From NCBI GenBank assembly GCA_030655955.1, contig JAUSOZ010000031.1, forward strand, positions 1 through 41,900: a stretch of 41,900 nt of DNA. Direction: 5' to 3'. Under the pieces are notes generated by a model. That model was not told the origin of the DNA and did not search any database. It saw nothing but the letters and a program-made list of their open reading frames with translations. Source of the stretch: Deltaproteobacteria bacterium. GTDB taxonomy: Bacteria > Desulfobacterota > Desulfobaccia > Desulfobaccales > 0-14-0-80-60-11. The translations under genes were made by a program, and so were the position numbers. Positions 10,047 through 18,945 of the stretch are shown here, in pieces. The stretch's first letter is position 1. Every line of letters starts with the position of its first letter.

Positions 10047-10695
10047 GGATGAAGAAGCGGCCCTCTCGACTTTTCGGCACCTGCCCCCGGACAAGCAGGA
10101 ACGCGTGCTGGATGCGGCGTTAGCGGAGTTCGCCGACCAGGGCTATCATCAGGCCTCGCTCAACCGCATGGTGGCCCAGGCCGGGATCGCCAAGGGGTCG
10201 CTGTATCAGTATTTCCCCAACAAAGAGGGGATCTTTGCCTATATCTTCCGCTATGCCCTCAAGCTGGTGCGGCGCACCCTGACCACGGTCAAGGAAGAGA
10301 CCCTGGAAGAGAATTTTTTTGTCCGGCTGGAAAAATCCCTGTTGGCCGGGGTGGCCTTCTCCCGGGAGCACCCGCGGATTTTCAGCCTCTATCTGAAGAT
10401 TCAGTTCGATAAGAATGTGCCGTTCCGGGATGAATTCCTGGCTGCGGTGCGGCGCCACGCCACGGAATATTTCGCCTCCCTGGTGCGCCGGGCCCAAAGC
10501 CGGGGGGAACTGCGGCCCGGCGTCCCCCGGGCCGCCACCCTGTTCCTGCTGGACGCGGTGTTCGACCGGTTTCTCCAGGCCGTGGCGGTCCCGGCCCTGG
10601 ACGTCACCCTGGGCCTGCACCAGGCTACTGATGCAGCCATCCATAAACACATCCGGGAACTCATCAGCCTCCTGCAGGAGGGCCTGGCGGCGTAG
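10045..10695 (+). CDS. TetR/AcrR-family transcriptional regulator (ORF track extends start to 9970)
   Basis: ERVLDAALAEFADQGYHQASLNRMVAQAGIAKGSLYQYFPNKEGIFAYIF is the TetR HTH. Confidence 0.9.
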   Translation: MDEEAALSTFRHLPPDKQERVLDAALAEFADQGYHQASLNRMVAQAGIAKGSLYQYFPNKEGIFAYIFRYALKLVRRTLTTVKEETLEENFFVRLEKSLLAGVAFSREHPRIFSLYLKIQFDKNVPFRDEFLAAVRRHATEYFASLVRRAQSRGELRPGVPRAATLFLLDAVFDRFLQAVAVPALDVTLGLHQATDAAIHKHIRELISLLQEGLAA

Positions 10696-10722
10696 GTAGT
10701 GGTCAGTAGTCAGTAGTCAGTG
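10696..10722. repeat. Period-7 tandem repeat (GTCAGTA)n immediately after tetR
   Basis: gtcagta gtcagta gtcagtg read directly. Confidence 0.9.
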
Positions 10723-10910
10723 GTTTCTCTCGTTCCCAAGCTCCAGCTTGGGAACGCAACTTGGCGGTGAAGCTCTGCTTTGCCAAAATGTAGGGTGCGC
10801 ATCGCGCACCGACTTGGTGGGCAAGACGCCCGCCCTACTGGACTTTTCATGCTTTACGGGTGAGCCAAAGGCCCAGGAGCAACTGTTCCGAAAATTTTTT
10901 TGTTATCATG

Positions 10911-10926
10911 GTGACCAACCGGTCAT
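10911..10926. promoter_or_regulatory. Candidate TetR operator 15 nt upstream of mqnE start
   Basis: TGACC-AACC-GGTCA, near-identical to 10031-10046. Confidence 0.65.
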
Positions 10927-10941
10927 AAAGGAGGCAGGTTC

Positions 10942-12042
10942 ATGGTCTGGGGAGGCATCCAAGACCCGGCGCTTCAGCCAATTTATGAGAAAGTGGCGGC
11001 GGGGGCGCGTCTGAGCCGGGAAGACGGCGTCACCCTGTTCGACAGCCCCGATCTGTTGGGGGTGGGGCGCCTGGCCCAGATGGTCAAGGAACGTCTCCAC
11101 GGCCGCAAGGCCTACTATATCTATAATCAGCATATCAACTACTCCAACATCTGCGTCAATGGCTGCAAGTTTTGCGCTTTCGGGCGCAAGGCCGGGGAAC
11201 CCGGGGCCTACGAGATGAGCCTCCCGGAGATCTTTGCCAAGGTGGAGGCCAGAGCGCAGGAGCCCATTACGGAGATTCACATCGTGGGCGGCTGCCACCC
11301 GGACCTGCCTTTTACCTATTATCTGGACATGCTCCGGGGCATCAAGGCCCGGCGGCCGGAGGTTCACCTCCAGGCCTTCACCGCCGTGGAGGTGGCCCAC
11401 CTGGCCCAAAAGGCCGAAATGAGCCTGCCCGACACCCTGGCGGCCCTGAAAGAGGCGGGCCTGGGGTCGCTCCCCGGCGGCGGCGCCGAAGTCTTCAGTT
11501 CCCGGGTGCGCCAAAGCCTCTGCCCGGAAAAGCTCTCCCCCGAGGGCTGGATAGAGGTGGCCCAGATGGCCCACCGGCTCGACCTCAACACCAATGCCAC
11601 CATGCTCTATGGGCACCTGGAGAGCGCGGCGGAGCGGGTGGATCATCTTGTGAGGCTGAGGGAAGCTCAGGATGAGACCGGCGGCTTTTTGGCCTTCATT
11701 CCCCTGGCCTTCCATCCCGCCAACACCGGCTTGAGCGAGCTGGCCGGCCCCAGCGCCATCGACGACCTCAAGACCCTGGCCATCTCCCGGTTGATGCTGG
11801 ACAATTTTCCCCACATCAAGGCGTTTTGGGTGATGCTGGGCCCGAAACTCTCCCAGATTTCCCTGTGTTTCGGGGTGGACGACGTGGACGGCACGGTGAT
11901 GGAGGAGCGCATCACCCACATGGCCGGGGCCCAGACCCCCCAAGGCCTGACCCGGGCGCAACTGCAAGGGCTGATCCGGGAGGCGGGCTGCGAGCCGGTG
12001 GAACGGGATACCCTGTATAAGATAGTAGTCAGTAGTCAGTAG
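10942..12042 (+). CDS. mqnE: Aminofutalosine synthase (radical SAM)
   Basis: NQHINYSNICVNGCKFCAFGRK (CxxxCxxC), HIVGGCHPDLPFTYYLDMLR; neighbours mqnC, mqnA. Confidence 0.92.
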   Translation: MVWGGIQDPALQPIYEKVAAGARLSREDGVTLFDSPDLLGVGRLAQMVKERLHGRKAYYIYNQHINYSNICVNGCKFCAFGRKAGEPGAYEMSLPEIFAKVEARAQEPITEIHIVGGCHPDLPFTYYLDMLRGIKARRPEVHLQAFTAVEVAHLAQKAEMSLPDTLAALKEAGLGSLPGGGAEVFSSRVRQSLCPEKLSPEGWIEVAQMAHRLDLNTNATMLYGHLESAAERVDHLVRLREAQDETGGFLAFIPLAFHPANTGLSELAGPSAIDDLKTLAISRLMLDNFPHIKAFWVMLGPKLSQISLCFGVDDVDGTVMEERITHMAGAQTPQGLTRAQLQGLIREAGCEPVERDTLYKIVVSSQ

Positions 12043-12089
12043 TCAGAGGTCAGTTGGTTTAGTGAGACAAAACATTTATAGAGGTTAAG

Positions 12090-13112
12090 ATGATTTTCGG
12101 CCAGCGTCTGGATTGTGATGCAGCCCGGCAACTGTGGGACCTGGACCTCCTGACCTTGGGGGCCGCGGCCGATCAGGTGCGCCGGCGCCTCAATCCCGGC
12201 AACCGGGTCACCTTCGTCATCGACCGGAATATCAACTACACCAACATCTGCACCTCTGGCTGCCGCTTCTGCGCCTTTTACCGGCCTCCCGGGGCCGACG
12301 ACGGCTACGTCCTCACTTGGGAGGCGCTGGCGGCCAAACTGGTGGAACTCAAGGACCACGGCGGCAGCGGCGTCCTGCTCCAGGGCGGCCTCAATCCTGA
12401 TTTGCCACTGGCCTATTACCTGAAACTCGTGAGCTTCATCCGGGACTTCGGCCTGGCGGTCCACGGCTTCTCCCCGCCGGAGATTTTTTATGTGGCCGCA
12501 AACAACGCTCTCAGCCTGGAAGAACTGATTCGCCGCCTGATGGACGCGGGGCTGAGTTCCATCCCCGGGGGCGGGGCCGAGATCCTGGTGGACCGGGTGC
12601 GGCAGCAGATTTCGCCGCAAAAATGCTCGGCCTCCCAGTGGCTCGAGGTCATGGCCGCGGCTCACCGCGCCGGTTTAAAGACCAGCGCCACCATGATGTT
12701 CGGCCACCTGGAGACCCGGGCGGAACGGGTCGAACACCTGGTCAAGATTCGGCAACTCCAGGACGACACCGGCGGCTTCACCGCCTTCATCCCCTGGACC
12801 TACCAGCCCGGGGGCACGCACCTGGCGGGCCAGGCCCTGGGCGCGGTGGAGTACTTGAAAACCCTGGCCATCTCCCGCCTGGTGCTGGATAACGTGCCCC
12901 ACCTCCAGGTCTCCTGGGTGACCCAGGGACCCAAGGTGGCCCAGGTGGCCCTGAAATTCGGGGCCGACGACTTCGGCTCCACCATGCTGGAAGAAAACGT
13001 GGTGGCCGCCACCGGGGTGGGCTTCCACCTGACGCGGGCCGAAATCGACACCCTGATCCGGCAGTGCGGCTATGAGCCGCAGGTAAGGGATCATCGGTAT
13101 GACTTGGAGTGA
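12090..13112 (+). CDS. mqnC: Cyclic dehypoxanthinyl futalosine synthase (radical SAM)
   Basis: DRNINYTNICTSGCRFCAFYRPPG, LLQGGLNPDLPLAYYL, IPGGGAEIL; cluster context. Confidence 0.92.
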   Translation: MIFGQRLDCDAARQLWDLDLLTLGAAADQVRRRLNPGNRVTFVIDRNINYTNICTSGCRFCAFYRPPGADDGYVLTWEALAAKLVELKDHGGSGVLLQGGLNPDLPLAYYLKLVSFIRDFGLAVHGFSPPEIFYVAANNALSLEELIRRLMDAGLSSIPGGGAEILVDRVRQQISPQKCSASQWLEVMAAAHRAGLKTSATMMFGHLETRAERVEHLVKIRQLQDDTGGFTAFIPWTYQPGGTHLAGQALGAVEYLKTLAISRLVLDNVPHLQVSWVTQGPKVAQVALKFGADDFGSTMLEENVVAATGVGFHLTRAEIDTLIRQCGYEPQVRDHRYDLE

Positions 13113-13125
13113 GCAGTGAGCAGTA
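13109..13125. repeat. Period-7 repeat (GAGCAGT)n overlapping the mqnC stop codon
   Basis: gtgagcagtgagcagta; TGA stop 13110-13112 lies within it. Confidence 0.85.
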
Positions 13126-13127
13126 GA

Positions 13128-13450
13128 TGTGTAGGGCGGGCACTGCCCGCCATGCGGTCCGCACAGGCTGGAAAGCCTGTGCCACCGGAAAAACTTTTCA
13201 GGACAGTTGGTTATGGGACTATCTATTTCTGGTTCCCAAGCTCCAGCTTGGGAACCCCATTGCAGGCAAAGCTCCTGCTTTGCGAGAGAATCATCTATTT
13301 ATGGCGCCATGCGCCCCAAGCAGGAGCTTGGGGGAAATTTACGTTCCCAAGCAGGAGCTTGGGAACGAGGGAAAGGCGGGATGCGCTGCCTTTTCCCGCC
13401 CTACGGGCTACGGGCTGGCATGATGGTGCGTAGAACGCACCCTACGAAAG
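13128..13450. repeat. Mosaic of several palindromic intergenic repeats
   Basis: GTAGGGCGGGCACTGCCCGCC; GCACAGGCTGGAAAGCCTGTGC; GGTTCCCAAGCTCCAGCTTGGGAACC; CAAGCAGGAGCTTGGG twice; GGTGCGTAGAACGCACCCTAC. Confidence 0.85.
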
Positions 13451-13478
13451 ACTTTTCGGAACTGAAATAAGGATAGTT

Positions 13479-14345
13479 ATGAACCCAAAAATCGCCATCA
13501 TAGCCCGGGTGGGGGCGCACAAGGCCCTGGCGGCGGCGGGTTTGCAGCCGCACCACACCGAGGTTTACTCCACGCCCTATGGCGACAGCCGCCCGGTGCA
13601 TTGGTTCCGGCAGGGCGAGATTGATTTCGTGGTCCTGTCCCGGCACGGTGAGGCGGGCTACGAGATTTCGGCGCCGTTTATCAATGCCCGGGCCAATCTC
13701 TATGCCTTGAAGGCGCTGGGGGTGTCCAAGATCCTGGCCTGGGTGGCGCCGGGGTCGCTCAGGCAGGAGATGGCGCCGGGGGACCTGGTGGCGCCCCACG
13801 ACGTGCTGGACGAAGGCAAAGGCGGGCCCCACACCTTCTATGCCGGGGTGGGGTGGGGTTTTATAAGGCACCACCCCCTGTTCTGCCCGGAGCTGAGGGC
13901 GGCCATGCTGGGGGCGCTGGTAGATGTTCCCTTTACGGTGCACGACCGGGCGGTCTACGTGGCCACGACGGGCCCGCGCCTTGAGACCGCGGCGGAAATC
14001 CGCAAGTTCGGCCTCCTGGGGGGCGACCTGGTGGGCCAGACCCTGGCGCCCGAGGTCTTCCTGGCCCGGGAACTGGAGCTGTGTTATACGGCCCTGACCT
14101 ACGTGGTGAATTACGCCGAAGGCTTGCTGGACCGGCCGTATGCGCCCGGAGTGCTTTTTGAAGGGCTGGCCACCCCGGCGGAAATCGAGCGGGTGCGGGC
14201 GGTGGAAGCGGCCTGGCCGGAATTAATCATCCGGTTGCTGCCGGCCCTGGCGGGAACCTCCCGCCGCTGCCCCTGCCCCCGACTCATGGAACGCTACCGT
14301 CTCAGGGGCGATATCAATGACGATTGGCGGACTTGGGTAAGGTGA
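13479..14345 (+). CDS. MTAP/MTIP-family purine nucleoside phosphorylase-like protein; candidate futalosine-cleaving enzyme
   Basis: VVLSRHGEAGYEISAPFINARANLYALKALGVSKILAWVAPGSLRQEMAPGDLV, TTGPRLETAAEI, GQTLAPEVFLARELELCYTALTYVVNYAEG. Confidence 0.85.
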   Translation: MNPKIAIIARVGAHKALAAAGLQPHHTEVYSTPYGDSRPVHWFRQGEIDFVVLSRHGEAGYEISAPFINARANLYALKALGVSKILAWVAPGSLRQEMAPGDLVAPHDVLDEGKGGPHTFYAGVGWGFIRHHPLFCPELRAAMLGALVDVPFTVHDRAVYVATTGPRLETAAEIRKFGLLGGDLVGQTLAPEVFLARELELCYTALTYVVNYAEGLLDRPYAPGVLFEGLATPAEIERVRAVEAAWPELIIRLLPALAGTSRRCPCPRLMERYRLRGDINDDWRTWVR

Positions 14346-14412
14346 TGGGGGAAAAGGGAAAAAGGCGAAAAGGGGAAAGGGTGGAAAGAGGTAAATTCGC
14401 CATGATTGATAA

Positions 14413-14436
14413 CTACTGCTCACTGCTCACTGCTTA
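14413..14436. repeat. Period-7 repeat (TGCTCAC)n, inverted copy of 13109-13125
   Basis: ctactgctcactgctcactgctta. Confidence 0.85.
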
Positions 14437-14451
14437 CGGCGCACTTTATAA

Positions 14452-15651
14452 ATGATTGCGCATGTAAGCAAATGGGTCTTGCCGGTAAGCGGGCCTCCCA
14501 TCCGGGACGGGGCGGTGGTGGTGGCCGGCGACCGGATTGCCGCGGTGGGTCCGGCGGCGGAAGTTTTGACCGGCTTTACCGGTTTGATCTGCGACCACGG
14601 CGACGGCGCTATCCTGCCCGGGTTGGTGAATTGCCATGTGCACCTGGAGTTTTCGGCCCTGTCCGGAAAGGTGCTGCCCCAGGCGCGCTGGGAGGACTGG
14701 CTGGAGGCGACCCTGGCGGCGTATGGGGCGCTGTCTCCGGCAGAGGTGGAGGCGGGCATCGGCTGCGGCGTTGAAGCCTTGCGGCAAAGCGGCACCATCC
14801 TGGTGGGGGAGATCACCAACACCGGGGCCTCGTGGCCGTTTCTCACAACCGGCCCGCTGGCGTACCACCTGTTCTATGAGTGCCTGGGGTTCGATTTAGT
14901 TTCGACCTTCGACCTGCCGGAGAAATTTCCCTGGTTCGGGCGGCCTGAGGTCGCGGCCGCAGCCTGGGTTTCAGCTGCGGCCCATGCCCCCTATTCCGTG
15001 TCCCCCGCCTTGTTCCGGGCTGTGGCGGCGTGGAACACTGCCCGGTCGGGGCTGCAGACGGTGCACCTGGCCGAATCCCAGGCGGAAATTGACTTTCTGG
15101 CGAGAGGCAACGGCTTCTTTGAGGGCTTGCTGAAACGCCGGGGCCGCTGGGTTCAGGATTTTCAGCCCCCGGGGCCGGGTGCCGCGGCTTATCTCGAAGG
15201 TCTGGGATTTCTGGGGCCCCGGACCCTTACGGTCCACGGGACCCAGCTGAGCCCGGCGGATTGCGGCTGCCTGGCCGGAACCAAGACCTGGCTGGTGCTG
15301 TGCCCCCGGGCCAACCGCTACACCGGCGCCGGGGTGCCGCCGGTGCCGGAGTTGCTTAAGGCCGGGGTGAACCTGGCCCTGGGCACCGACTCCCTGGCGG
15401 GCAACTGGGACCTGAATCTCTTTGGAGAGATGCTCTGGCTCTACAAAAACTTTTCCGCCTATCCCGGTGATTTGTGGCTTCGCCTGGGAACTCTGAACGG
15501 CGCCCAAGCCCTTGGCCGGGACCGGGAACTCGGCAGTCTGGAACCCGGCAAGCAGGCTGCCCTGGGGTTCATTCCCCTTAAAGGCGGCCGGGATTTCTGG
15601 GGTGAACTCTTTACCAATGGGGCGGCCGGGAAGTGGCGCTGGCTGGGATGA
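14452..15651 (+). CDS. mqnX: Amidohydrolase-family deaminase; candidate aminodeoxyfutalosine deaminase
   Basis: LPGLVNCHVHLEF (HxH), AHAPYSVSP, TVHLAESQAEIDFL, LALGTDSLAGN; between mqnC and mqnA. Confidence 0.75.
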   Translation: MIAHVSKWVLPVSGPPIRDGAVVVAGDRIAAVGPAAEVLTGFTGLICDHGDGAILPGLVNCHVHLEFSALSGKVLPQARWEDWLEATLAAYGALSPAEVEAGIGCGVEALRQSGTILVGEITNTGASWPFLTTGPLAYHLFYECLGFDLVSTFDLPEKFPWFGRPEVAAAAWVSAAAHAPYSVSPALFRAVAAWNTARSGLQTVHLAESQAEIDFLARGNGFFEGLLKRRGRWVQDFQPPGPGAAAYLEGLGFLGPRTLTVHGTQLSPADCGCLAGTKTWLVLCPRANRYTGAGVPPVPELLKAGVNLALGTDSLAGNWDLNLFGEMLWLYKNFSAYPGDLWLRLGTLNGAQALGRDRELGSLEPGKQAALGFIPLKGGRDFWGELFTNGAAGKWRWLG

Positions 15652-15655
15652 CAAG

Positions 15656-15687
15656 AGCTGTCAGCTATCAGCGATCAGCTGTCAGCC
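15656..15687. repeat. Period-7 repeat, left arm of stop-to-start inverted pair
   Basis: agctgtcagctatcagcgatcagctgtcagcc. Confidence 0.9.
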
Positions 15688-15738
15688 AAGATAAAGCACT
15701 ATGGCCGTTTGGGGTCACCCCCAATCATGAAATTCCTT

Positions 15739-15766
15739 GTAGGGGCGGTTCGCGAACCGCCCCTAC
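15739..15766. repeat. 28-bp perfect palindrome GTAGGGGCGGTTCGCGAACCGCCCCTAC
   Basis: Identical copy at 37439-37466; near-identical copy at 28279-28306. Confidence 0.95.
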
Positions 15767-15879
15767 GGGTGGACTTTCACGATAAAGCAAGGAATGTTAG
15801 ATTGCGCCATGATTACTTTATTCGGCGGGCAGTGCCCGCCCTAGAGGTTCAGGTCGAGTTTCAATAATTTTTGGCTTTT

Positions 15880-15910
15880 GCTGAAAGCTGACCGCTGATA
15901 GCTGACAGCT
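15880..15910. repeat. Period-7 repeat, right arm, ends 18 nt before mqnA
   Basis: gctgaaagctgaccgctgatagctgacagct; complementary to 15656-15687 with about 2 mismatches. Confidence 0.9.
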
Positions 15911-15928
15911 ATTCAAAGGGAGACACCC

Positions 15929-16771
15929 ATGATGGCCAAGGCCCGGCTGGGGCGCATTGCCTATCTCAACGTGCTGCCCATCTATTTTGCCATGGAAAAC
16001 ATTTTTGGCGAAAACGGTTTCCACCTGGTACGGGGTACCCCGGCGGAACTCAACGCCTTGATGCGCCGGGGCGAGATGGACCTGGGCTCTATTTCCGCCC
16101 TGGAGTATGGGCGGGCTTTTCGAGATTATCTGCTCCTGCCCGACCTGTCCATCAGCGCCACGGGGGCGGTGGGCAGCGTGCTCCTGTTCAGCCGGGTGCC
16201 GTTTTCCCGGCTGGACGGGCGCCTCATCCGGGTCAGCGCCGCCTCGGCCAGCGGCGCCGCCCTGGTCAAAGTCCTGATGGCCGAACTCTTTGAGGTGGCC
16301 CCCCGTTACCAGCCGGGTCAACTGGCGGGCGTGCCCCTGGGGGACGTAGCCGCGGTCATGGCTATCGGCGACGAGGCCCTGCGCCTCTCCGCCGCGGGAA
16401 CCATGCCCTTCGAACTGGACCTGGGGCAGGCCTGGCAGGAACTCACCGGGCTGCCCTTTGTGTTCGGGGTTTGGGCGGTGCGCCGGGACTTTGCCGCCGC
16501 CGCGCCCGAGATCACCGACTCTCTGCACCGGCTGCTGCTGCGGTCCCGGGATTGGGGCCTGGGGTCTTTACCGGAGTTGAGCCGCATCGCCGCGGCCCAC
16601 TTCGGCATGACCCCGGCCCGGATTCTGGCGTATTTTCGTCAGCTCAACTACTCCCTGGACCCGGAACACGAGGAAGGTCTGGCTACTTTTTTCAATTATT
16701 TGTATAACCTGGGAGAAATGCCGGAAGAACCGCAACTTAATTATTTTGGGCCAAGACAAGTAGGCAGTTAG
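15929..16771 (+). CDS. mqnA: Chorismate dehydratase
   Basis: RLGRIAYLNVLPIYFAM, VRGTPAELNALMRRGEMDLGSISALEYG; cluster context. Confidence 0.92.
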   Translation: MMAKARLGRIAYLNVLPIYFAMENIFGENGFHLVRGTPAELNALMRRGEMDLGSISALEYGRAFRDYLLLPDLSISATGAVGSVLLFSRVPFSRLDGRLIRVSAASASGAALVKVLMAELFEVAPRYQPGQLAGVPLGDVAAVMAIGDEALRLSAAGTMPFELDLGQAWQELTGLPFVFGVWAVRRDFAAAAPEITDSLHRLLLRSRDWGLGSLPELSRIAAAHFGMTPARILAYFRQLNYSLDPEHEEGLATFFNYLYNLGEMPEEPQLNYFGPRQVGS

Positions 16772-16858
16772 CTTTTGTTATCGGGATTTTGGGTTATGGT
16801 GCGTGGGACGCACCCTACGGAGACAGCCGCTACCTGACTTTTGGCCTTTAAACCAAAA

Positions 16859-16889
16859 GTTGACCGCTGATAGCTGAAAGCTGACCGCT
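16859..16889. repeat. Period-7 repeat ending 17 nt before mqnL
   Basis: gttgaccgctgatagctgaaagctgaccgct. Confidence 0.85.
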
Positions 16890-16906
16890 TCTCCGAAGGA
16901 GAATAC

Positions 16907-18352
16907 ATGGGTTATCGGAATTTGCAGGAATTCATTACCCGCCTGGAGCAGGCTGGGGAGTTGGTGCGCATCAAGGAGCCGGTGAGCCCGTATCTGACGA
17001 TTACCGAAATCACCGACCGGGTCTCCAAGGCCGGCGGCCCGGCCCTGTTGTTCGAAGCGGTGCCGGGCTATGACATGCCGGTGCTGATGAACGCCTTCGG
17101 GTCCATGCGGCGTATGTGCCTGGCGTTGGAGGTTGCGTCCCTGGATGACATCGCCACCGACCTCCTGAGCTTCATGGAGGCGGAAGCCAACACCCTGATG
17201 AAAAAGCTCAAGCTCATTCCCAAGCTGGCCCGCCTGGGCCGGATGTTCCCCAAAGAGGTGTCCAAGGCGCCGTGCCAGGAGGTTATCCTCAGAGGCGAGG
17301 ACGCGGACCTGACCAAGATCCCGGTCCTGACCTGCTGGCCCGGGGACGGCGGCCCCTTCATCACCCTGCCGGTGGTGTTTACCCATCACCCGGAGACCGG
17401 GAAGCGCAACGTGGGCATGTACCGCCTCCAGGTTTATGACGCCCGGACCACCGGCATGCACTGGCACGCCCACAAGGGCGGGGCCCAGCATTACCGGATC
17501 GCGGAGTCCCGGGGCGAGGCGCTGCCGGTGGCGGTGGCCATCGGGCCCGACCCCGCTGTGACCTATGCGGCCACCGCCCCGCTGCCGGAAGATATTGACG
17601 AGATTCTCTTTGCCGGGTTCCTTAGGGGAGAACCGGTGGAAATGGTGCCGTGCGTCACCCAGCCTTTGAGTGTGCCGGCGGCATCCCAGATCGTCCTGGA
17701 AGGTTACGTGGCGCCGGGGGAGAAGCGGGTGGAAGGCCCGTTCGGCGACCACACCGGCTATTACTCCCTGGCGGATGACTACCCGGTGTTCCATCTCACC
17801 GCCATCACCCGGAGGCGGGACGCCGTTTATCCGGCCACCATCGTGGGGCGCCCCCCCATGGAAGACTGTTTCATGGCCAAGGCTACGGAGCGCATCTTCT
17901 TCCCCCTGATGCAAAAAACCCTGCCGGAGATGGTGGACATGAACCTGCCGGTGGAGGGGGTCTTCCACAACCTGGCCTTTATCTCCATCGACAAACGCTA
18001 TCCCGGCCACGCCCGCAAGGTGATGCACGCCATCTGGGGCATGGGGCAGATGATGTTCACCAAGATCATTATTATTTTCGACAAGGAAATTGACGTGCAG
18101 GACCTGTCCCAGGTGCTGTGGCGCTTAGGGAACAACGTCGACCCGCGCCGGGACGTGGTGTTCGCCGATGGGCCGGTGGATGCCCTGGACCATGCCTCGC
18201 CCCTGCCCCGCTACGGCTCCAAGATGGGGATCGACGCCACCCGGAAATGGCCCGAGGAAGGGTTCACCCGGCCCTGGCCCGAAGTGATCCACATGGACCC
18301 GGAAATCAAGCGCCAGGTGGATGAGCTCTGGCCGCGCCTGGGGCTGGCATGA
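16907..18352 (+). CDS. mqnL: UbiD-family decarboxylase of the futalosine pathway
   Basis: GYRNLQEFITRLEQAGELVRI start; EGPFGDHTGYYSLADDYPVFHLTAITRRRDAVYPATIVGRPPMED. Confidence 0.92.
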   Translation: MGYRNLQEFITRLEQAGELVRIKEPVSPYLTITEITDRVSKAGGPALLFEAVPGYDMPVLMNAFGSMRRMCLALEVASLDDIATDLLSFMEAEANTLMKKLKLIPKLARLGRMFPKEVSKAPCQEVILRGEDADLTKIPVLTCWPGDGGPFITLPVVFTHHPETGKRNVGMYRLQVYDARTTGMHWHAHKGGAQHYRIAESRGEALPVAVAIGPDPAVTYAATAPLPEDIDEILFAGFLRGEPVEMVPCVTQPLSVPAASQIVLEGYVAPGEKRVEGPFGDHTGYYSLADDYPVFHLTAITRRRDAVYPATIVGRPPMEDCFMAKATERIFFPLMQKTLPEMVDMNLPVEGVFHNLAFISIDKRYPGHARKVMHAIWGMGQMMFTKIIIIFDKEIDVQDLSQVLWRLGNNVDPRRDVVFADGPVDALDHASPLPRYGSKMGIDATRKWPEEGFTRPWPEVIHMDPEIKRQVDELWPRLGLA

Positions 18353-18909
18353 ATCGCTACGTGGTGGCCATCACCGGGGCCTCGGGCATGATCTACGCCC
18401 GGGAACTGCTGGCCTATTTCGCCGGCCGCCCGGACCTGGAATTGCACGCCGTGATCTCCGGGGCCGGGGAGCAGGTGTTGGGCCTGGAGTTGGGGACCAC
18501 CCCGGCGGCTCTGGCTCCCGGGGCCATCTGGCACCGGGTGGACGACTTCACTTCGGGCCTGGCCAGCGGCTCGTTTCGGGCCCGGGCCATGGTGGTGATC
18601 CCCTGCTCCATGGGATCGCTGGGGGCCATCGCCACCGGGGTGGGCCGCAACCTGATCCACCGGGCTGGGGAGGTCTTTCTGAAAGAGCGGCGGCCCTTGA
18701 TCCTGGTGGTGCGGGAGACGCCTTTGAGCCTCATCCACTTGCGGAACCTGGCCCGGGCGGCGGAGGCGGGGGCCACCATTTTTCCGGCCTGCCCCGGGTT
18801 CTATCACCGGCCCCAGAATCTGGATGAACTGGCCCGCCAGTTTGCCGGGCGCGTCCTGGATCACCTGAGGCTTTCGCATCACCTGACCCGGCGCTGGGGC
18901 GAGGGTTGA
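18349..18909 (+). CDS. mqnM: UbiX-family flavin prenyltransferase
   Basis: VVAITGASGMIYARELL, MVVIPCSMGSLGAIATGVGRNLIHRAGEVFLKERRPLILVVRETPLSLIHLRNL, FPACPGFY; ATGA overlap with mqnL. Confidence 0.93.
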   Translation: MNRYVVAITGASGMIYARELLAYFAGRPDLELHAVISGAGEQVLGLELGTTPAALAPGAIWHRVDDFTSGLASGSFRARAMVVIPCSMGSLGAIATGVGRNLIHRAGEVFLKERRPLILVVRETPLSLIHLRNLARAAEAGATIFPACPGFYHRPQNLDELARQFAGRVLDHLRLSHHLTRRWGEG

Positions 18910-18945
18910 CCCGGGGAAAACTCGCACCTACCGGAGGGAGCTTCT

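Noticed and set aside
10906-11967. 353-aa minus-strand ORF antisense to mqnE
   Set aside because: Shadow ORF, biased composition, no motif
15656-16889. CRISPR array from repeated GCTGATAGCTGACAGCT-like words
   Set aside because: Repeats are short tandem heptamers in inverted pairs, not regularly spaced direct repeats, and no cas genes are present
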